This document shows positions 32,385 through 43,124 of a stretch of 64,000 nt of DNA, one piece after another. The position numbers were made by a program, and so were the translations under genes. The notes under the pieces are model-generated. The model saw only the letters and a program-made list of their open reading frames with translations, was not told the origin of the DNA and searched no databases. The DNA comes from Pyropia haitanensis. Taxonomy: Eukaryota > Rhodophyta > Bangiophyceae > Bangiales > Bangiaceae. Each line of letters begins with the position of its first letter. Positions within the stretch are counted from its first letter, which is position 1. The stretch lies in the NCBI GenBank assembly GCA_008729055.1, contig SDUX01000006.1, forward strand, positions 2,303,501 to 2,367,500, written 5' to 3'.

Positions 32385-33095
32385 CCCGGGGGGGACCCGG
32401 CGGCCGCGGTCGTTTGTTGGCTCCTTTTTTTTTTTTTTCGTTCTTTCTTTTTTCCTTCCTCCCGGCGGTCCCCGCTTTTTGCGCTCTTCTTTTTTTTTTC
32501 GCCAGGCGCGCTGCTCCTGGCGCGACGCGTTCCCGCCCGCGCCGTCGGCGACGGCGGCGCCGCCGCCGCCACGGGCGGCCGCGCTGCGTGCGGGCGCGGG
32601 CGGGCGGAGGACCACCGGCGCGGACGGTTCCGGTGGGGCGTGGGGGGGGGGGCACCGCGTGGCGCGGCTGGTGGCCGCCGCCCGCGCGTGGCGGGCGGGC
32701 GGTGGCCGCCGCGACAGCGGCGGGAGGCTGTACTTGACAGGAGCCCAGTGGGCGGGGTGGGCGGTGGGTCGGCCGTTGGTGGGGAGAAGCGCGTGCGGCC
32801 GCCGCGGTCGGCGTCAGGGGCGGCGCGGCGTTGCGGCCCGCACCGCCGGGGCGGTCCGTGCCCCCGCCGCGTCAACGACGCGCGCCACGCCTGGGCTGTG
32901 CGAATACAAAACGTGCGCCCAAAAAACCTGGCAAGCCGCGTCGGCGGTGCCTGTGCATGAATACCCTTCCCTACGTGCTGCGCATCGTAACCCGCACGTG
33001 CAACGGCGCCCCCCGCCCACTGCTGTGCCCTGCCGTGCCTCCCCCACACCTTCCCTCCTACAGTTAGCATCGTGCAACGGCCGCCTCGCCCCTGT
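32385..33095. other. intergenic between convergent genes
   Basis: Just after the synthase stop lie long pyrimidine tracts (ctttttttttttttt near 32426 and again near 32488), likely 3' end signals or slippage-prone DNA. The rest is GC-rich and without a supported gene. Confidence 0.5.
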
Positions 33096-34085
33096 CTACG
33101 CCTCAGCGCCGTTCTCCACCGCGGAGCGGTGGTCGTTGAGCGCCCCGGCGTACATCTGCAGCGCGTGCCAAGCAAACGGCCTGTGTACGCCCACGGTGTG
33201 CTTTGGGTCGTCCGCACTCCGGATCGCCGCCAGCCGTCCGAACGCCAGCTTCCAGCCCCCCGCGCCGGCAAGGACCGTGCCGCCGTGTGGCGCACACCAA
33301 GACGGCCCGACGGGGACCCGGTCCCGCCTCACGTACAGCCGGTGGTGCGCGATGTGGTCGTCGAGGGTGTCACGTAAGTCGGTGTCGCCCAGTCGGGGGC
33401 ACCCAAACGACACGACAGGAGCGTTCTCCCCTTGCTGCACGTAGCGCAGGCACAGCAGCTGGGAGACCGCGCCGCCCAGGCTGTGCCCACAGAACACCAC
33501 CTCCTGGATCCCCTCGACGCGTCTCAACACGTCCTCCTCCAGGCGACCAAATGCATTAAGGAAGCCTGTGTGCGCGCGACCGGGGCCTCTTAGCCCATGA
33601 AAGCCGTCGATGGGTGTCCAGCGAGCATTTAGGTCGGCAAGCCTCTCACGACCTTCCTGCGTTCCGCGGCACGCAACGTACAGGGTGGAGCCGTGCTTGA
33701 CCAGCGTCGCTGGGGAGACCTGTGTAGAGCGAAGCCCGACGACGGTGTAGTCCAGTGGCGGCATCCCCAAGGTGAGTTGCCGGAAGACTTCTTGGAGACG
33801 GTTCATGCTCGCTGCCTCGCTCGGTGGTTCCCCGGCTGAACGGGACGGATGTTTAGCGAGCTTGGACAGGTAGGCTACCAGCAGCGCGTGGTACACGCGC
33901 CGGTCCAGGCTGTCGTCCACCGGCGGATCTGGCAGGCCCGCCGCCGCGTCCGCCTCCATGTGGCACACGGTTTGGAAGAGCTCCCGGAAGTACTGGGTCT
34001 CGACGCCTTGAAGGCTCGCCGCGGCCTCCTCCTGCGCCGCGAGACCCGGCGCCAGCTGCCGCATGAGGTTCCTCAACGCCGGCAT
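33096..34085 (-). CDS. class-3 lipase (alpha/beta hydrolase)
   Basis: 329 residues from the ATG at 34085. Lipase_3 fold: HGSTLYVACRGTQ (oxyanion strand), then EVVFCGHSLGGAVSQLLCL with the nucleophile Ser (about residue 202), VVSFGCPRLGD, LYVRRDRVPVGP with the acid Asp (about 255) and FAWHALQMYAG with the catalytic His (about 307). A complete triad, so triacylglycerol or galacto-/phospholipid ester hydrolysis is expected. The frame is open to a stop at 34209 but holds only a GTG (34178) upstream of 34085. A possible signal peptide (MNRSCVQTLVVLTVLSSSAV) is read from an ATG at 34245 in a different frame. A TATAAAA on the minus strand (34252-34258) would put transcription start inside that peptide, which favours 34085. 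It shares YVA and GCP blocks with the divergent neighbour at 36016. Confidence 0.85.
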   Translation of the reverse strand: MPALRNLMRQLAPGLAAQEEAAASLQGVETQYFRELFQTVCHMEADAAAGLPDPPVDDSLDRRVYHALLVAYLSKLAKHPSRSAGEPPSEAASMNRLQEVFRQLTLGMPPLDYTVVGLRSTQVSPATLVKHGSTLYVACRGTQEGRERLADLNARWTPIDGFHGLRGPGRAHTGFLNAFGRLEEDVLRRVEGIQEVVFCGHSLGGAVSQLLCLRYVQQGENAPVVSFGCPRLGDTDLRDTLDDHIAHHRLYVRRDRVPVGPSWCAPHGGTVLAGAGGWKLAFGRLAAIRSADDPKHTVGVHRPFAWHALQMYAGALNDHRSAVENGAEA

Positions 34086-34250
34086 GCTTGACCGCTTCGT
34101 GCTGCCAAGCTGTAGCTTGGCCTCTGTCTCTTGCACTGCGGGGGTGGTCCGGGCGCTTTGCTGGTCGTCGTGCGCCACTGAAGTAGACGGCGCTACTGGA
34201 CAAGACGGTCAGAACGACAAGCGTCTGTACGCAGCTGCGATTCATGCAGG

Positions 34251-34260
34251 TTTTTATAAG
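34251..34260 (-). promoter_or_regulatory. TATA box of the lipase gene
   Basis: CTTATAAAAA on the minus strand, about 170 bp upstream of the lipase ATG at 34085. Confidence 0.5.
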
Positions 34261-36015
34261 TGCTGGACGCATGGGGAGAGCCAGCGTGCGCGCTCCCAGC
34301 CGCAACCAGGGTAAGCACAGACCTAATCAGCGTGACCACCCAGGTCCTCACCATAGAGGCACAGCCCAAACTGACCGGCGAAATCTACTTCGCACGGTCC
34401 GCGCCCCTCACAGACCCCCCGAGCTAGCACAACCTGGTCATCGTGCTACCTCGGTCCTTGCATTGGACGCACTGCCCCCTAACTGGCTCCCGTGCGACCA
34501 GAGGTCGTTCTGTCGAGGGCGTCTGCCACGCTTTGTCAGTGAAGCATGACTGGGATGAGCCGGCCAGTTGGACGCGACGGCAATGCGCGCCGTCCACTCC
34601 GTGCGCCAGACGTGGCGCTTCCGGCGCGCCTCCTACCCCCTGGAAGAACACTCTGTATCACCTCTCATCTCTGGCGTGTACACTCAGTGTACGCCGATTG
34701 TCATACGGTATTGTCAGGCACGAGGCCAGCTGCTGACTGTGGGTTGACAAGGCGGCACAAGTCGCATTAAGTGGACAGTTGCCGGCTGACAACTCGCCTG
34801 GTCGGACAACAATGCACCTTGGAGGGCGAGCGGGGGCTGGTGCGGTGTGGGACCGCTTCCCTGCTCGCTGTGCCGTCCAGCACAGTGTGCCAAGACAGGC
34901 GACTCGCAGGGTGCTCGACCGGTGTTTGAACAGCAGCCACACACGGATTCCTGGTCGCTGGTCAAGGCCGGCGCGAAGCGAGGGAACGCCGCTCCAAAGC
35001 CGGCAACAAGACATTGCGCCCGATACGCCAAGCTGGGGGTGCACGTACGGTGCTTGGAGCTTGGACATGGTGCGTCCGCTTCCCTGGCCTTGGCGCTCGC
35101 GCAACGAAGAACCGACAGACCTTGTCATGCGGTCGCGACTCTTCGTCTTTGGGGGTACCGTGTGACCCCCTGTCGTACGTGTGGGAGAAGTTTCTCGCGC
35201 AAGGGTCGCAGGACGGTATCTGAGACCAGCCCCTGATAGTACAGTCGCACGGAGGGGTACTGCGTTTGATGGGTGACGGCTATCGAACCCGCCGAATCAC
35301 GGTGTTCATCGTTGCGAGGTGCGCCGCATCGTCGCGAAGGTGGGACCTCAAGTTCGCAAACTAAAAACGGCGATGTTGCGCAGGCGGGCGTGGGAGGGCG
35401 CAGACTTGAGCGCACTTCAGCACGGGGGGCCTGCGCTAGCCCCCCCCCTTAGGTCTTCGTCCGCATGCTCCACGCAAACGTGAACGGGCCAAACCTCGTT
35501 TCTCACTGGGCCATCTTCATGAGCAAGTCAAAGGGTGGTCCCAGTGCGCTGATGCGTTGGGGGATACGTCGTCTGGTAGCTTCAAACTCGCCTTCATGGC
35601 TGGAAACGTCGCGCATTGTTGCTCGAGCTGTCGTGGACGGGTCGAAACCTGGCTGCGTACGAGGTCCTTCCAATCAGCACGTGGAAAAACCCGTGCGCTG
35701 GATTAATAGAAACCTCATCGCTGTCCTGGTAATGGCTGTCCACCACTGCCCGGCCCGGTCGACTCTATTCAAGGAGACGGTGCCAGCCCGGTACGATCCG
35801 GACACGCGCATTAAGTGCTGTTTTGGTGGCACTCTGCGAGGGCCGCTCCAGCTGCAAGTGTCCTCGCGCGCCCTTTCAACGCGTCGTCGGTGCCAAGGCG
35901 ATTTCAGTCGCTGGCACAGCGCTCCAGCGCGGGTGCAAGCGTCTTTGTTCAGCACGACGCCGCCCACGGTAGCAGGCACGGACGCTGCGAAGCGCAGGGT
36001 CTTCTGCGGGTGATC
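34261..36015. other. intergenic between divergent lipase paralogues
   Basis: 1.75 kb of AT-richer DNA than average, containing both 5' regions. A short palindrome GTGTACACTCAGTGTACGCC lies at about 34677. No supported gene. Confidence 0.45.
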
Positions 36016-37479
36016 ATGTCTATTCCGAGCCTTCGGGGCAGCCATGGCGGGCTTGGCTTTCCAACGTTCGGCGTGCGCGGAACTCCGACAGCCAGCGACG
36101 AGGGAGAGTCCATCTCTCGCACATCCAGTTTCTTTCGTCGGAGGCGTGCCGTCGCGCAGCGCTCCCATCTCGCCAATGACCCCGGGATGGCTCCTTCGCT
36201 GCCTACTGATGACCGAGATCCCACCGCCAAGGAGTTAAACCGACTGCGTGGCGCCAACTCTGCCATGACGAGCCTACTCATAAACGAGACGCACAAGTGG
36301 GAGGAGCTCAGGAGCGACACGTCGCTGTCAGAGGAGAAGAAGGACGAAGCGCTTCAGGAATTCTCCCGAGTGGCTGCCCTACAGCATGTGGGGTCCCCCG
36401 AAGCGGTCTCGCTATGCCTGCCGAAGCCAAGAGACGGAGCCGCTGACTCACTCCTGGGAGCGGTCCACGACCTGCCGCCCCTGCCGGTGGAGGGTGCGCC
36501 GAAGGCGGAATTGCTGTACGCCTTCGCCGCATCCGTGGCCGCGCACCACGACTCGGTGTCGTGTGAGTGGCTGTCGGCTCACGTTGGGCCTGCCGTGGCC
36601 GAGAGCGCTCACGTGTACAAAAGCACATGCCTGATCGGGTCGTCGTCGTCCGCCCTCATCAAGTGGGGATCCACCTTGTACGTGGCCGTTGCAGGTCGCC
36701 GGTGGGACAATTGGAAGACGCTCCTGCGATTCTGTTCCTCCCCGCACGAATGTGTTGACGGCCGAAAGGTGCTGGGCGGAGATCCGGACGTGCCGGCCGG
36801 CCTCCCCAGCCGTGTTGCCGTCAACTCCAGCGCGTGGGCAGCCTCCTTAGAGCTGCAAGGGGTCCTGGCCGACGTGTGCGAGGCGCTCTCCCCGCATCCC
36901 TTGGACAATGGAAACGATGACGACGCGGCGGCTGCCGGCGTCTCCACGGCGTCACGGGTGGTGTTTTGCGGGCACGGAGCAGGAGCGACGGTATCCATAT
37001 TGCTGGCGTTGCAGTACCCGCGGTACGCGGCTGTCGCCAACCGCTCGCCCGTTGAGTGCTCCGTTGTGACGTATGGGTGCCCGCTGATGGGCGACGCGGC
37101 GCTGCAGACGTACATCCGACGGCGGCTGCCTGTCTTTACGCGCTGCTATGTGGACCACGACCCCGTGGCGGGCCTCCCCCGCGGGACCACCGTCGGCCTG
37201 CGCTTCTCCTCGATCGCCGCGGCGACAATGCCCTACGCCGTTTCGGCGAACCGGGTGCTCAGCCCCGGCGCCGCCGCCCGGCCGGGTGTGGCGGGCGCGC
37301 CGCGGGTGGCGTCGCTGAGCGTCGCGGGGGTGGCGTACGACAGCCACCACCGCCTCGAAGCGTACGGGCTGTGCTTGGCGGACCACTGGGAGCGCCAGGC
37401 GGACGGAGGCGAGGGGCGCGGGCGGACGCCGGCGGGAAAGCGCCGCCTGCTGCGCCGCCTCGGCCGCCCCCGTCGGTGA
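36016..37479 (+). CDS. lipase-3-like protein lacking the nucleophile serine
   Basis: 487 residues. The C-terminal two thirds align by eye with class-3 lipases and with the divergent neighbour: IKWGSTLYVAVAGRRW, RVVFCGHGAGATVSILLALQ, VVTYGCPLMGD, CYVDHDPVAGLP, SHHRLEAYGL. The nucleophile elbow reads GHGAG where active members have GHSxG, so residue 321 is Gly (codon GGA at 36976-36978) instead of Ser; the Asp (about 382) and a His (about 444-445) remain. Hydrolysis by the usual mechanism is therefore unlikely, and a binding, scaffold or regulatory role is inferred. The N-terminal 130 residues are basic, then charged and helical (ETHKWEELRSDTSLSEEKKD), without a signal peptide. The ATG at 36016 is the first in frame; the open frame upstream begins at a GTG. 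Confidence 0.85.
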   Translation: MSIPSLRGSHGGLGFPTFGVRGTPTASDEGESISRTSSFFRRRRAVAQRSHLANDPGMAPSLPTDDRDPTAKELNRLRGANSAMTSLLINETHKWEELRSDTSLSEEKKDEALQEFSRVAALQHVGSPEAVSLCLPKPRDGAADSLLGAVHDLPPLPVEGAPKAELLYAFAASVAAHHDSVSCEWLSAHVGPAVAESAHVYKSTCLIGSSSSALIKWGSTLYVAVAGRRWDNWKTLLRFCSSPHECVDGRKVLGGDPDVPAGLPSRVAVNSSAWAASLELQGVLADVCEALSPHPLDNGNDDDAAAAGVSTASRVVFCGHGAGATVSILLALQYPRYAAVANRSPVECSVVTYGCPLMGDAALQTYIRRRLPVFTRCYVDHDPVAGLPRGTTVGLRFSSIAAATMPYAVSANRVLSPGAAARPGVAGAPRVASLSVAGVAYDSHHRLEAYGLCLADHWERQADGGEGRGRTPAGKRRLLRRLGRPRR

Positions 37480-37774
37480 GCGTCAACAACGAAAAAATGG
37501 GAGCCCGCTTGGTGATGCGACCGTGACTGTGAAATTGCGTGGTTTGCACGGGGTGTTTCTTGAGCTTTCACATGCTGGGGCCATCGTCAGCATTGGCGAC
37601 TGGTCTGCCTGCGAGGTCTATAGTGTTTGGGGGCGGCGGATGCATGCGTTGTGTCTGGGACGGGGGGTTACGCGTTGCGTTCTGGGGACGGGGGGTCTCG
37701 CCGGTACGCGCCGCCCCCCTTTGCACGTTTTCTCGGTTGGTCCGAGGCGCTGTCTCAACAGCGCCGACCGCCGC

Positions 37775-37837
37775 CGCGGCCACCACCACCGCCGTCGCGG
37801 CCACCACCACCGCCGCCGCGGCCACCACCACCGCCGC
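37775..37837. repeat. 21-bp tandem repeat, three copies
   Basis: Unit CGCGGCCACCACCACCGCCG plus one base, with T/C variation at the last position. Confidence 0.8.
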
Positions 37838-38502
37838 CGCGGCCGCCGCCGTCGCGGTCATCGTCCTCTTCGTTGACGACGATTCCAGCGGTCGGAGCGG
37901 CGACGGCCACCTTGAGCGGGAGCGCCCGACGGACACAGCCCCGCCCGCATTGGCGTAGCCTCAGGCGGGTGGTAGACAGTCACTGCGGCCGTTGAGGGGG
38001 GGGGGGGGAAAGGGCCATCCACCGTGGACAGCCGCCCCCCACCAGCGGGCGACCCGCGTCGGGAGCGGAAGAGAGCGGGCAAGGGGTGGAAACCCAGAAG
38101 AGCACACGCCGCATCCCCCGCCCGCCGTGACGGGCGGCGCCTCCCCGCTCCCGTTTCCCGCGTGCCCCGCTCTGCAAACCCGAGCGCGCGCGCGCCGCAC
38201 GCCGTCGGCGACGCCCCCCCCCGCGCCAGCCGGCGTCAGCCACGCGGCGGCCATCCCGGCGTAGCCAGCCGCCGCCCCCCCCCCAGCGCTTCCCCCCCCC
38301 CCCCCTTTCGTGGCACCCGCCGCCTCTCGTTCCCCACACCCTCCCGCCGCGTCGCGGGTGGCGTTTTGCACAGGCTGCCGCCGTTGGCGGGCGCCGCCGC
38401 CCCCCGCGTCATTGGCGGCGGCGGCGGCAGCCGTGGCCGTCAGTGGTGGCGGCCACGGCGGCGGCGGTGGCACTCGCGGCAGCAGGCGGGACAGGGGCCG
38501 TC

Positions 38503-38509
<7 letters not shown>

Positions 38510-38564
<55 letters not shown>

Positions 38565-38605
38565 GGCGGTGGCGGCGGCGGCGGCGGTGGCGGCGGGGGT
38601 CCCCT
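38510..38605. repeat. (GGC/GGT)n microsatellite
   Basis: Near-continuous GGC triplets interrupted by GGT at regular 12-21 bp steps. Confidence 0.9.
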
Positions 38606-39510
38606 CGGCACGGATCCCGCGCTGGCAGTCGGCGCGGCGGGCCAGGTCGCTCCCCCCCCCCCCGCCCCGGGGCGGGCCGACCACTCGGTGCCGCCGGTGG
38701 ACGGCTCCCCCGCGACGCGCCCGTCACTCCGCGGCGCGGGCGGCTTCCCCCCCCCCCCCCCCCGTGGCGGGCGGCCGCCGGGGGGCGGCCACGTCGGCCG
38801 ACGGCGGCGTCGGGCTGCGCCCACACCGCCGTCGGCGACCGCGACGGCCGGGCGGAGCGCGCGGTCGGCGAGCGGCGCGGACGGGACGGCGGGGGCGGCC
38901 GACGGGGGGCGGGCCGGCGGTGGGTCGTTGCCGTGGCGGCGGCAGCGGCGGCGGCGGCGGCGGCGGTGTGGTGCGGTCGTGGATGGGGCTGGGGTGGCTG
39001 CGTTGGCCGCGGGTGTGGTGGGTGGGGGGGCCGGGGGGGGGGGGGGGGGGGGGGGTCGCCCACGACGGCGCGTCCGCTCCCGACGGCAGCGGCCGTGGTT
39101 GGCGCGCGATTAAACGGGAGGGGGCGTTGGGAGGTAGGGGGGGGGTGCGCCTTCCCGTGCGTGGCCACCCTAAACAATGCAGATGACAGCGGCGCGGCGG
39201 TCGCCACCGCCCCCACCGCCACGCGGCGGGCGCGCCCCGGCGCGTCGGTTGTATCTTTTGTGGCTCTGCGCGCCGTAGCGGTCGACGACCACGCAGCGGG
39301 AGCCGGGCGGGTCACGCCCCCGCCGGCCGCCCCGCCCCACCGCACTGGCCCCACGTTGGCACCGCGCCGGCCGCGGCGGCGTGCCGGCTGGCCGTTGCCG
39401 TACCGCCCGCCGGCGGCGGCGGCCGGCACGGCGCACCCCCCCCCGGGCGCGCACGGTGCCCACGGGCGGCGGCCGCCGCCGCCGCCGCCTCCGCGGCCGC
39501 CGCCGCCGCG

Positions 39511-39560
<50 letters not shown>

Positions 39561-39561
39561 A

Positions 39562-41697
39562 CTAGGCGTAGACGGGGAGCCCGCCGCGACCGCCCCCGCC
39601 GTGGCGCGCGGGCGCACAGTGCGAGTACCACGCGGAGCGGCGGGTGCACACGTAGCCGCCCGAGCAGCGGGCGGCGGCCGCCCCGGGGGCGGCGCCCGCC
39701 CACCCGCGGCCCCCACACTGGGCCCACGGGCGGAGCTGCCCGGCCGCAACGGGCGCGGCGCGGCACTGGGAGTACCAGTCGTTGAGGCGGGTGCACACCA
39801 GGCCGGGCGAGCAGCGGGGGGCACGCGGGTGGGAGCGCCCCCCGCAGGGGTCATACAGACCCCCGAGGGGACCGCCGGCTCCCGTCGATGGGGACGGCGA
39901 CGCCGTCGGCGACGGCGGCACGCTGGGTGTCGCCGTCGGCGACGGCGACGGCGGCACGCTGGGTGTCGCCGTCGGCGACGGCGACGGCGGCACGCTGGGT
40001 GTCGCCGTCGGCGACGGCGACGCCAGCACCGGCATCCGCGACGGAGTCCGCGTCGGCGACAGGGTCGACGTCGGGGTCGGCGACGGAGACGGGGTCGTCG
40101 TCGGGGTCGGGGTCGGGGACGGGGACGGCGTCGCCGACGCATTGGCAGCCCGGTCCGCGGCAAACACCCCCTCCAGCCCCCCCGCGTCGAACGTGACGCG
40201 CCACAGGTCGTCCCGTCGATCCGGCACCCCCGTTAGCTGAAAGCCCCCCCCCAGGAGGTAGCCCACCCACTGGTTGCCACAGCCCGGCGCGCCCGCCACC
40301 AGCGTGCCGCCCGTGTGGGGATCGCGGCGGCGGCCGGGCACCGCACGGGGCCCGGCCGTGACCAGCCGCTCGCCCGCAACGCCACGCCGCTCGGCGCCAA
40401 CGAGCGCGACCGCCGCGGCGTCCCACGCCACAAATCGGTCCGTGTCGGACAGGATGGAGCCGCGCACGCGCCACGTCAAGCCCAGAACGTTGCTGACGCC
40501 GCGGATCGAGTCGACGCCCGCAGACTCCATCGGCCCTGGGAGGTGCGCCAGCCAGTAGCGGCCGACCGTCCAGGTCGCGTGACTGAGATGGTCTACCTCC
40601 AGCGCGTTCGTGGCCATTACCTGTGTCCAGCCGCCGCCACCGTCCTTGCCCTGGGTCGCCGAACCCGCAATGTACCGCCACATGCTAACACGCCTTGTGC
40701 TATATTCGTCCCGCACCAGGTACAGGTGGCCGCTCGCCGAAAAGGCCCAGAGTTTGCTCCGGAAGAAATGCACCGGCGGGGGACCGCCGCCCGCGGCGGC
40801 AGACGCGTACGCAACCTCCACGGACCAGGTGCGGGTGGACAGGTCGTACCGCCACACCCGCACGTCCCGCCCGTCGCCGGGATCCTCAAACGGGCTGATG
40901 CCGAGGGTGTTCGCCTTCACCCTCGCCGCCACAAACAGCGCGTCTGTGGCAGGATCGTGGTACAATGCCAGGCCGCTCGAGTCGGTCCAGCTAGGGAAGA
41001 CTACGGAGTCAGGGCGGGATCCCGTCTGCTCCTCGTCGGCGACGACGCCAAGCCACGTCCACCGCCCGCTCCCCTCGTCATACTCGTAGAAGACGGCGGT
41101 GGGGCGGTCCTCGCGGACCACCTTCCTGCCAAACACCCACATCCGGCCGCCCGCCGCGTCGACGGCCACACGGGCATCCAACACTCTGGGCGGCGACACC
41201 CCCCCGCCAGTGTTGTTTGTGGGCAGCCGCGCCCAGTCGCCACCGCCGCTATCACAGACACTCCCCCGCGGCGTCCACCGCCACCAGCCACTGACGGGGT
41301 GCAGCACGTACAGCCCGCGGTGGGTGGCCATGGAGACCGAGTCTCTGTCCACCACCGGGCGGCGGGAGGAAGACGGGGGGTAGGTGTAGCGGTTGGCGGG
41401 GTTGCTGTGCTCGATGAGGTCCCATGTCCACTTGGACGAGCCGACGGGCGCCGCGGCCGACGACTTGGGCGAAGAGGGTGGGGAGGCGGCGACCGCGGCG
41501 GCCTCAGCCGCCGCCGCTGCCACCACCACCACTGCCGCCGACGCCGTCGCCACCGCCGCTATCGCCAAGGTCACCGCCACCGACCGGTGGCACCGCGGGG
41601 ACCCCTGCGGGCGTCCATCCCAGACCGGGGGGCGCCCGACCCCAATGGCGTCGCCGCGGTCGCTGGTCGGGGTAGGCTGCACGCAGCGCCACTCCAT
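39562..41697 (-). CDS. propeller-like extracellular protein with two CBM1 cellulose-binding modules
   Basis: 711 residues. The N-terminus is short and basic, then a hydrophobic segment [20 protein letters not shown] (about 37-60) acts as signal or signal anchor. Residues ~90-520 have repeated blades ending in W-R-Y/W-T-W patterns ([51 protein letters not shown]), as in kelch-type beta-propellers. A Ser/Thr-Pro linker with a 12-residue repeat ([12 protein letters not shown]) leads to two C-terminal CBM1 modules: YDPCGG...[14 protein letters not shown] (about 612-650) and [10 protein letters not shown]...[14 protein letters not shown] (about 659-694). CBM1 binds crystalline polysaccharide through flat aromatic faces; both modules keep the WY-S-x-C end. 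A cell-wall or extracellular matrix role is inferred. The ATG at 41697 follows a GTG by three codons. Confidence 0.88.
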   Translation of the reverse strand: MEWRCVQPTPTSDRGDAIGVGRPPVWDGRPQGSPRCHRSVAVTLAIAAVATASAAVVVVAAAAAEAAAVAASPPSSPKSSAAAPVGSSKWTWDLIEHSNPANRYTYPPSSSRRPVVDRDSVSMATHRGLYVLHPVSGWWRWTPRGSVCDSGGGDWARLPTNNTGGGVSPPRVLDARVAVDAAGGRMWVFGRKVVREDRPTAVFYEYDEGSGRWTWLGVVADEEQTGSRPDSVVFPSWTDSSGLALYHDPATDALFVAARVKANTLGISPFEDPGDGRDVRVWRYDLSTRTWSVEVAYASAAAGGGPPPVHFFRSKLWAFSASGHLYLVRDEYSTRRVSMWRYIAGSATQGKDGGGGWTQVMATNALEVDHLSHATWTVGRYWLAHLPGPMESAGVDSIRGVSNVLGLTWRVRGSILSDTDRFVAWDAAAVALVGAERRGVAGERLVTAGPRAVPGRRRDPHTGGTLVAGAPGCGNQWVGYLLGGGFQLTGVPDRRDDLWRVTFDAGGLEGVFAADRAANASATPSPSPTPTPTTTPSPSPTPTSTLSPTRTPSRMPVLASPSPTATPSVPPSPSPTATPSVPPSPSPTATPSVPPSPTASPSPSTGAGGPLGGLYDPCGGRSHPRAPRCSPGLVCTRLNDWYSQCRAAPVAAGQLRPWAQCGGRGWAGAAPGAAAARCSGGYVCTRRSAWYSHCAPARHGGGGRGGLPVYA
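39895..40030 (-). repeat. 36-bp coding tandem repeat in the CBM1-protein linker
   Basis: Three near-identical units of 30-36 bp, GCGGCACGCTGGGTGTCGCC being shared, encoding the Pro/Ser/Thr linker. Confidence 0.85.
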
Positions 41698-42364
41698 CCC
41701 CGTCACTCTCCCCCCGCCCCCAGACCGTGGTCAACTGATAGGGTTCTGGTCTGCCGCTCGACACTGCTGCCGAAAGAGGAAGCGAGAGGAGTGCCGCGCG
41801 GCCGGGTGAGGGGAGGCACGTCCGAAGAAAGAAGGGGATGTGGAACCCCCGCAGCGCCCACTTGTCCACAGCCGCCCACTGCGGTGGCGGCTACGCACGA
41901 CGGCAAACACCAGCCAGAGTGCGCCTCTGCTGGCCGCGCCCACGCCCTTGAGGGGAACGGCGTGCCCCCCCGGGGCGGCCAACCCCCGCGCCTTGCACGC
42001 CGACGGGCCACCCCCGCACGCCACGCGCCCGTTGCTCAGCACCCCATCCGCCGCCGCGCCCGGTAGGGCCGCGCCGCAGGGTGGCCAGGACTGCAAGACG
42101 AAGGCAGTGGCGGCGAGCTCCACACGGCCGCAGCGCCCCCCCGCGGGCCCCGGCGCCAGTCCCCCCGCCGCGCCGCTAGCCGCGCGCCCGCGTGGCAGCC
42201 GCGACGCGACGCCGCGGCCACAACCCTGCGGAGGGGATCCGCAGACTGGCAGCCGTCAGCCGGCGTCAGCAGCCCCGTCGGGCAGCGCCCGCGCACGCGC
42301 CCCGCCGCTCCGTTGGCGTGGCGCAAGCGCGACGTGGCGACGGCTGGGACTGGCGGCGACAGCG
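41698..42364. other. 5' flank of the CBM1-protein gene
   Basis: GC-rich, no supported ORF; bounded on the right by the 146-bp inverted-repeat element. Confidence 0.45.
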
Positions 42365-42510
42365 CAGTGGGTCTAACACCCTGTACCTACATTTCTGTGC
42401 AAGGTGGCTGGACGGGGTCAGGAGGGCCTGCTTACAGTAGTCAACCCCCCCACGGAGGCCGTACGCGCCGCTTTGCTTGGAAATGTAGGTACAGGGTGTT
42501 GGATCCACTG
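42365..42510. mobile_element. 146-bp MITE with 31-bp terminal inverted repeats, CAGTGG ends
   Basis: Left end CAGTGGGTCTAACACCCTGT (42365 on) and right end, on the other strand, CAGTGGATCCAACACCCTGT (42510 back) match at 29 of 31 bases through ACCTACATTTC. The internal 84 bp is unrelated to any gene. The CAGTGG-type terminus resembles hAT-like elements, but no clean 8-bp target duplication is visible, so the superfamily is uncertain. Confidence 0.8.
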
Positions 42511-42638
42511 CGCAGCCGGAAGCGCCGCGCCCGCGCTATGGGGTCTAACCTGAGACCACGTGCGGATCAAATGTTGGCCGATAAAGCGTGCATTCGGCCA
42601 TGTCGCGGTGGCCCGTATCGGCCTCTTTGATCCCGTTA

Positions 42639-43121
42639 GAGCATCTCCACCAATGCAGCCAAAAGCCAAAAGCCAACTACGTGGCAGCCGTTTCACGGGT
42701 TTGGCTTTGGCTCTGACTGGTGGGCCGTGTGACGGTCCAAAACTAAGACTGTATCACAATTCTTAATCGCTCTGGAGACCACCTTAATGCGCCTCGAGAG
42801 CACTCGAGTTTTTGGCTCTCAACGGCAGCGGAGCCAACCCCCGCGCCAAACGAGCCTTTTTGGCGCGGTGTTTTGGCTTTTGGCCAAACGCGGAGCCAAC
42901 CTGCGCCAATAGGAAGCGTGACCCGTGGCTTGCAGACAGTCCCACAGGACGCTAGTACGGCGTGGAATCGGCTGCTCTCTCCAGGCGCCCCACTAGGTGC
43001 TTTGCTTGAGACGTGACGTGCGCGGCGTTGGCTTCTCGGTTGGAGTGGCCATTCACAGTCGCCCACGTTGCGCCACGTGTCTCGTTTGGGTTGGCTTTTG
43101 GCTCCATTGGTGGAGATGCTC
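42639..43121. mobile_element. PIF/Harbinger-type MITE, element 1
   Basis: 483 bp. Left end GAGCATCTCCACCAATGCAG, right end (reverse strand) GAGCATCTCCACCAATGGAG; inverted repeats continue through CCAAAAGCCAA. Flanked by the target duplication TTA (42636-42638 and 43122-43124). GAGCATCTCCA ends with a TTA/TAA duplication are typical of plant-type PIF/Harbinger MITEs. The inside is a mosaic of GGCTTTTGGC-like subterminal repeats and encodes nothing. Confidence 0.88.
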
Positions 43122-43124
43122 TTA

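Larger units (their letters stand above)
37480..39561. other. intergenic, GC-rich simple repeats
   Basis: Contains a 21-bp tandem repeat (37775-37837), a (GGC/GGT)n block at 38510-38605 and G/C homopolymers (38282-38307, 38754-38764, 39029-39054). Long Gly/Arg/Pro frames on both strands are composition artefacts. Confidence 0.5.

Noticed and set aside
35465..36013. 182-codon plus-strand frame before the second lipase
   Set aside because: No motif, out of frame with the lipase, and lies in the shared 5' region.
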